64,000 nt of DNA from Terrihabitans soli (GTDB lineage Bacteria > Pseudomonadota > Alphaproteobacteria > Rhizobiales > Methylopilaceae): positions 2,198,501 to 2,262,500 of the forward strand of contig NZ_AP023361.1 in assembly GCF_014191545.1 (NCBI RefSeq). The letters run 5' to 3'. The notes under the pieces were generated by a model, which was given only the letters and a program-made list of their open reading frames with translations, did no database searches and had not been told where the DNA came from. Numbering within the stretch: position 1 is the first letter of the stretch; each line of letters starts with the position of its first letter. A program made the translations under genes and the position numbers. Below, piece by piece: positions 60,670 through 64,000 of this stretch.

Positions 60670-61884
60670 ATGGCGAAAATCAAGGTTGTGAACCCGGTGG
60701 TCGAACTCGACGGCGACGAGATGACCCGGATCATCTGGCAGTTCATCAAGGACAAGCTGATCCATCCCTATCTCGACATCACGCTCGAATATTACGATCT
60801 CGGCGTGGAATACCGCGACAAGACCTCCGATCAGGTCACGGTCGATGCGGCCAACGCCATCAAGAAGCACGGCGTCGGCGTCAAATGCGCAACGATCACG
60901 CCGGACGCCGATCGCGTGACGGAATTCAACCTCAAGGAAATGTGGAAGTCGCCGAACGGCACGATCCGCAACATTCTCGGCGGCGTGATTTTCCGCGAGC
61001 CGATCATCTGCAAAAACGTGCCGCGCCTTGTGCCGGGCTGGACGCAGCCGATCATCATCGGCCGCCATGCCTATGGCGATCAGTACCGCGCCACCGATTT
61101 CAAATTCCCGAGCAAGGGCACGCTGACGATCAAATTCGTCGGCGACGACGGCAAGGTGATCGAGAAAGAGGTCTTCAAAGCACCGGGCGCCGGCATCTCG
61201 CTGTCGATGTACAATCTCGACGACTCGATCAAGGAATTCGCCCGCGCTTCCTTCAATTACGGGCTCAACCGTAATTACCCGGTCTACCTCTCCACCAAGG
61301 ACACGATTCTCAAAATCTATGACGGACGCTTCCGCGAAATCTTCCAGGAGATCTACGACGCCGAATTCAAAGCGGAGTTCGAGAAGAAGAAGATCCATTA
61401 CGAGCACCGCCTCATCGACGACATGGTGGCCTCGGCGCTGAAATGGTCGGGCGGCTATGTCTGGGCCTGCAAAAACTACGATGGCGACGTGCAGTCCGAC
61501 ACGGTGGCGCAGGGCTTCGGCTCGCTCGGCCTCATGACCTCGGTGCTGATGACGCCCGACGGCAAGACGGTCGAGTCCGAAGCCGCACACGGCACGGTGA
61601 CGCGTCATTACCGCGAGCATCAGAAAGGCCGCGAAACCTCGACCAATTCCATGGCCTCGATCTTCGCCTGGACGCGCGGTCTTGCCCATCGCGCGAAACT
61701 CGACAACACGCCCGAGCTCGCAAAGTTTGCGAAGACCCTGGAGAAGGTCTGCGTCGACACCGTCGAGTCCGGTTTCATGACCAAGGATCTCGCGCTCCTG
61801 GTCGGCCCCGATCAGAAATGGCTGTCGACCACGGGCTTCCTCGACAAGATCGACGAGAATCTCAAAAAAGCGATGGCGGGATGA
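60670..61884 (+). CDS. icd: NADP-dependent isocitrate dehydrogenase
   Basis: This 404-residue enzyme of the eukaryotic-like monomer-fold dimeric type oxidises isocitrate to 2-oxoglutarate in the TCA cycle, making NADPH. Landmarks are [20 protein letters not shown] near 10-29, [31 protein letters not shown] near 76-106, [13 protein letters not shown] and the [15 protein letters not shown] segment near 303-317. The ATG at 60670 overlaps no neighbour. Its stop overlaps the next gene's ATG (ATGA, 61881-61884). Confidence 0.97.
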   Translation: MAKIKVVNPVVELDGDEMTRIIWQFIKDKLIHPYLDITLEYYDLGVEYRDKTSDQVTVDAANAIKKHGVGVKCATITPDADRVTEFNLKEMWKSPNGTIRNILGGVIFREPIICKNVPRLVPGWTQPIIIGRHAYGDQYRATDFKFPSKGTLTIKFVGDDGKVIEKEVFKAPGAGISLSMYNLDDSIKEFARASFNYGLNRNYPVYLSTKDTILKIYDGRFREIFQEIYDAEFKAEFEKKKIHYEHRLIDDMVASALKWSGGYVWACKNYDGDVQSDTVAQGFGSLGLMTSVLMTPDGKTVESEAAHGTVTRHYREHQKGRETSTNSMASIFAWTRGLAHRAKLDNTPELAKFAKTLEKVCVDTVESGFMTKDLALLVGPDQKWLSTTGFLDKIDENLKKAMAG

Positions 61885-62354
61885 GCGATGCGGAAGATCC
61901 GCTGCTCGACGACGATACGCCGGACGACCCGGTCACCGTCGAGCGGCGGATCGATGAGCTGCTTGCTGCGGCCTTTGCCGGCCGCGGCGAGATCTTCGCC
62001 AATGAGGACGCCGCGCACCTCGCAGTATCGAAGAAGGCTGCGGACCGTCTCGTCGAACTCAAACTCGCGCGCTTTTCCGGTGAGGGCCGCACCCGCGTTG
62101 AGGTGACGAATGCCGGGCGCTATTGGGCGCTGAACGGCGGCTATATGGGCTTTCTGAAAGAGATTCCGCCCGGCGGCGGAGGCGGCGGCGGCCGCAACCA
62201 GAACCCGGAATTCCAGGCGCTGCGCATGAATTATATGAAGCTCAGGCTGAACACGTTCTGGCTCAGCTTCGGCCTGTCGATTGCCGGCTTTATCATTTCA
62301 ATGATTTCGCTGGCCGTCGCGGCGCTGACCGGCCAGACATTCTTTCACCGCTGA
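61881..62354 (+). CDS. Small membrane protein coupled to icd
   Basis: This 157-residue protein starts inside the icd stop codon (ATGA) and is therefore translationally coupled. It has an acidic N-terminus, a helical region that looks winged-helix-like ([45 protein letters not shown]), a Gly run and one C-terminal TM helix ([26 protein letters not shown]). I do not recognise the family. It may be tethered to the membrane. Its link with isocitrate dehydrogenase is only positional. Confidence 0.7.
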   Translation: MSDAEDPLLDDDTPDDPVTVERRIDELLAAAFAGRGEIFANEDAAHLAVSKKAADRLVELKLARFSGEGRTRVEVTNAGRYWALNGGYMGFLKEIPPGGGGGGGRNQNPEFQALRMNYMKLRLNTFWLSFGLSIAGFIISMISLAVAALTGQTFFHR

Positions 62355-62356
62355 TT

Positions 62357-62734
62357 TCAGTTCTGCGCCGAGCCGATCCACCAGACATTGCCGGCGATAT
62401 CTTTGACGCCGCCGCGGCGCTCGCCATGGAGCTGATCCTTCGGCTCGTCGAACGATGTCGCGCCGTGCTCGATTGCACGATGGTAGGTGCCGTCGACATC
62501 GTCGACATAGACATGCAGCCAGGCCGGGAAAGACGGAAACTCTTCGGTGCCGTCGGCGATCATGATCGTCGAATCGCCGAGACGGACGGAGGCGTGCATC
62601 AGCGTGCCGTCGGCACGGTCATGTCTGAGGATGATCTCGCCGCCAAACGCGTCGCGCATGAAATCAAGAATACGCGGTGCATCATAGGCCATCACATAGG
62701 CCGAAACTTTCGCGTGCCCGTCCCGCTGTGCCAT
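62357..62734 (-). CDS. VOC-family (glyoxalase-like) protein
   Basis: This 125-residue protein has the vicinal-oxygen-chelate fold (PhnB-like): SAYVMAYDAPRILDFMRDAFGGEIILRH near 11-38, LMHASVRLGDSTIMIADGTEEFP near 45-67 and the VKDIAGNVWWIG end. VOC proteins bind metals or antibiotics or act as dioxygenases or lyases; nothing in the sequence tells which. It converges on the membrane-protein gene with two bases between. Confidence 0.85.
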   Translation of the reverse strand: MAQRDGHAKVSAYVMAYDAPRILDFMRDAFGGEIILRHDRADGTLMHASVRLGDSTIMIADGTEEFPSFPAWLHVYVDDVDGTYHRAIEHGATSFDEPKDQLHGERRGGVKDIAGNVWWIGSAQN

Positions 62735-62800
62735 GTCGAACTCCTCGCCTCGAGTCGACGCACAAATTAATCCAGCCTTGTGGAAGGACGATGACTTCGC

Positions 62801-64000
62801 TTAAGCGCGGAGCTGCTTTTCGACGGCCGCGAGCGCGGCATCAGCCTTCGCACCGTCCGGTCCGCCGGCCTGCGCCATGTCGGGACGTCCGCCGCCGCCT
62901 TTGCCGCCGAGGGCCTCGGCTGCGGCGCGCACCAGATCGACGGCGTTGTTCTTCGCAACGACATCTTCCGTAACGCCGACAACGATCGATGCGCGGTTTT
63001 CCTCATCGACGGCGATGAAGGAAATCACGCCCGAGCCGAGCTTCTTCTTGGCATCGTCGACCATGCCCTTGAGGTCTTTGGCGGGAATGCCCTTCAGCAC
63101 GCGGCCAAGGAATTTGACGCCGCCGACATCCTTCACATCCTCGGATGCGCCTTCGCCGCCACCACCACCGAGCGCCAGTTTTTTGCGCGCATCGGTCAGC
63201 TCCCGTTCCATCTTCTTGCGCTCATCGAGCAGCGCCGACAGACGCGCCGGAGCATCGGCCAGCGGAACCTTCAACAGCGAAGTGATCTCATCGAGCGCGC
63301 GGCTTTCCTCGCGCAGCAGGCGGCGCGCGGCCTCGCCGGTCGCAGCTTCCAGACGGCGGACGCCGCCGGCAACACCGCTTTCGCCGGTAATCGCCACAAG
63401 GCCGATATCCCCCGTGCGGCCGACATGCGTGCCGCCGCACAACTCGATCGAGAAGGCCTTCGGCGCACCGCCATCGCGGTCGGTGCCCATGGACACGACG
63501 CGCACTTCATCACCGTATTTTTCGCCGAACAGAGCGCGGGCGCCCGACGCCACCGCATCGTCGACGGCCATGAGTTTGGTCACGACCGGCTCGTTCTGCA
63601 GAACGAATTTATTGGCGATGCTTTCGATCTCGGCGAGTTCGTCTGCAGAAATCGGTTTCGTATGCGAGAAGTCGAAGCGCAGACGGTCGGGTGCAACGAG
63701 CGAGCCCTTCTGCGCAACATGATCGCCGAGCACGCGGCGCAGCGCCTCGTGCAGAAGATGCGTCGCCGAATGATTGGCGCGGATCGAGGTGCGGCGGGCA
63801 TGGTCGACTTTGAGTTCGAGCGCGGCGCCCGGCGCGACATCGCCCTTCGACACCGTCACCGCATGAACGAAGACGCCATCGGCGCGCTTTTGCGTATCGG
63901 TGACGGTGAGCGCGATGCCCGCGCCGGTCATCTCGCCGCGGTCGCCCTGCTGGCCGCCGCTTTCAGCATAGAACGGCGTCTGGTTGAGAACGACGAAACC
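62801..64000 (-). CDS. alaS: Alanyl-tRNA synthetase, C-terminal part (gene continues beyond the window)
   Basis: The frame runs unbroken from 64000 to the stop at 62801 and covers about 399 residues of the C-terminal half. It begins with the pattern [13 protein letters not shown] that starts the editing domain. Then the threonyl/alanyl editing motifs [19 protein letters not shown] and [13 protein letters not shown] are seen, followed by a coiled coil ([22 protein letters not shown]) and the C-Ala domain with [13 protein letters not shown] near the end. AlaRS charges tRNA-Ala and edits serine or glycine mischarging. The catalytic domain lies outside this window. Confidence 0.96.
   Translation of the reverse strand, partial: GFVVLNQTPFYAESGGQQGDRGEMTGAGIALTVTDTQKRADGVFVHAVTVSKGDVAPGAALELKVDHARRTSIRANHSATHLLHEALRRVLGDHVAQKGSLVAPDRLRFDFSHTKPISADELAEIESIANKFVLQNEPVVTKLMAVDDAVASGARALFGEKYGDEVRVVSMGTDRDGGAPKAFSIELCGGTHVGRTGDIGLVAITGESGVAGGVRRLEAATGEAARRLLREESRALDEITSLLKVPLADAPARLSALLDERKKMERELTDARKKLALGGGGGEGASEDVKDVGGVKFLGRVLKGIPAKDLKGMVDDAKKKLGSGVISFIAVDEENRASIVVGVTEDVVAKNNAVDLVRAAAEALGGKGGGGRPDMAQAGGPDGAKADAALAAVEKQLRA

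Overview
The window is ordinary high-GC alphaproteobacterial chromosome, most likely order Hyphomicrobiales (Rhizobiales). Pointers are the RpoD and DnaG types, a DUF1476 F1-ATPase zeta subunit, two GGAAC-N16/17-CGTT promoters of the alphaproteobacterial general stress sigma factor EcfG, NAD-dependent formate dehydrogenase, an OxlT-like carrier, several MCP and c-di-GMP proteins, and a dispersed palindromic repeat of rhizobial style. I do not assign a genus. There is no prophage, insertion sequence, CRISPR array or rRNA operon; one tRNA is present.

Layout. 1-6.85 kb: urease cluster (end of ureD, fused ureAB, a GFA-family gene, ureC, dps, a DUF6314 gene, ureE, a palindromic repeat, ureF, an inverted M15 peptidase gene, ureG). 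6.85-9.5 kb: small secreted proteins, an esterase-like hydrolase, a cytochrome c and tRNA-Ile2(CAT). 9.6-15.1 kb: signalling island of two paralogous chemoreceptors, a small gene coupled to the second, and a divergent REC / degenerate-EAL / LuxR regulator. 15.2-20 kb: Sel1 protein, SIMPL protein, HTH protein, panD, a RecD-like helicase, msrB and a GGCT-fold protein. 20-22.4 kb: formate dehydrogenase and its LysR neighbour. 22.5-28.5 kb: methyltransferases, L,D-transpeptidase, DUF1810, DUF817 and an epimerase. 28.5-32.6 kb: dnaG-rpoD. 32.6-35.7 kb: polar amino-acid ABC importer. 35.8-43.3 kb: cold-shock protein, TetR regulator, homocysteine methyltransferase, lytic transglycosylase, diguanylate cyclase, CsbD protein and two transglutaminase-like proteins. 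43.5-49.6 kb: ECF sigma/anti-sigma pair, OxlT-like transporter, GGDEF-EAL protein and rpsD. 49.6-60.5 kb: purine genes (purC-purS-purQ, a TadG-like gene on the other strand, purL-bolA-grxD, then rpe-purB and trmJ) with the zeta subunit and an SH3 protein. 60.6-64 kb: icd, a small membrane protein, a VOC protein and the 3' part of alaS.

How the genes connect. Urease, the ABC importer and the pur genes cover nitrogen acquisition and use. Formate dehydrogenase and the OxlT-like carrier suggest C1/C2 acid metabolism. Three c-di-GMP proteins and two chemoreceptors concern the motile/sessile switch. CsbD, the SH3 protein, Dps and the cold-shock protein are stress functions, the first two with EcfG promoters.

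I see no complete undescribed system. The best candidates for follow-up are the REC-EAL-LuxR regulator beside tandem chemoreceptors, a start codon buried in a 15-bp GNRA hairpin (mltB-like gene), a long stem-loop between binding-protein and permease genes, ATAG-N7-CTAT sites around the lysR-fdh pair, and an apparently leaderless dnaG. Most coding assignments are recognisable families; promoters, operators and RNA structures were found by eye and are less certain.
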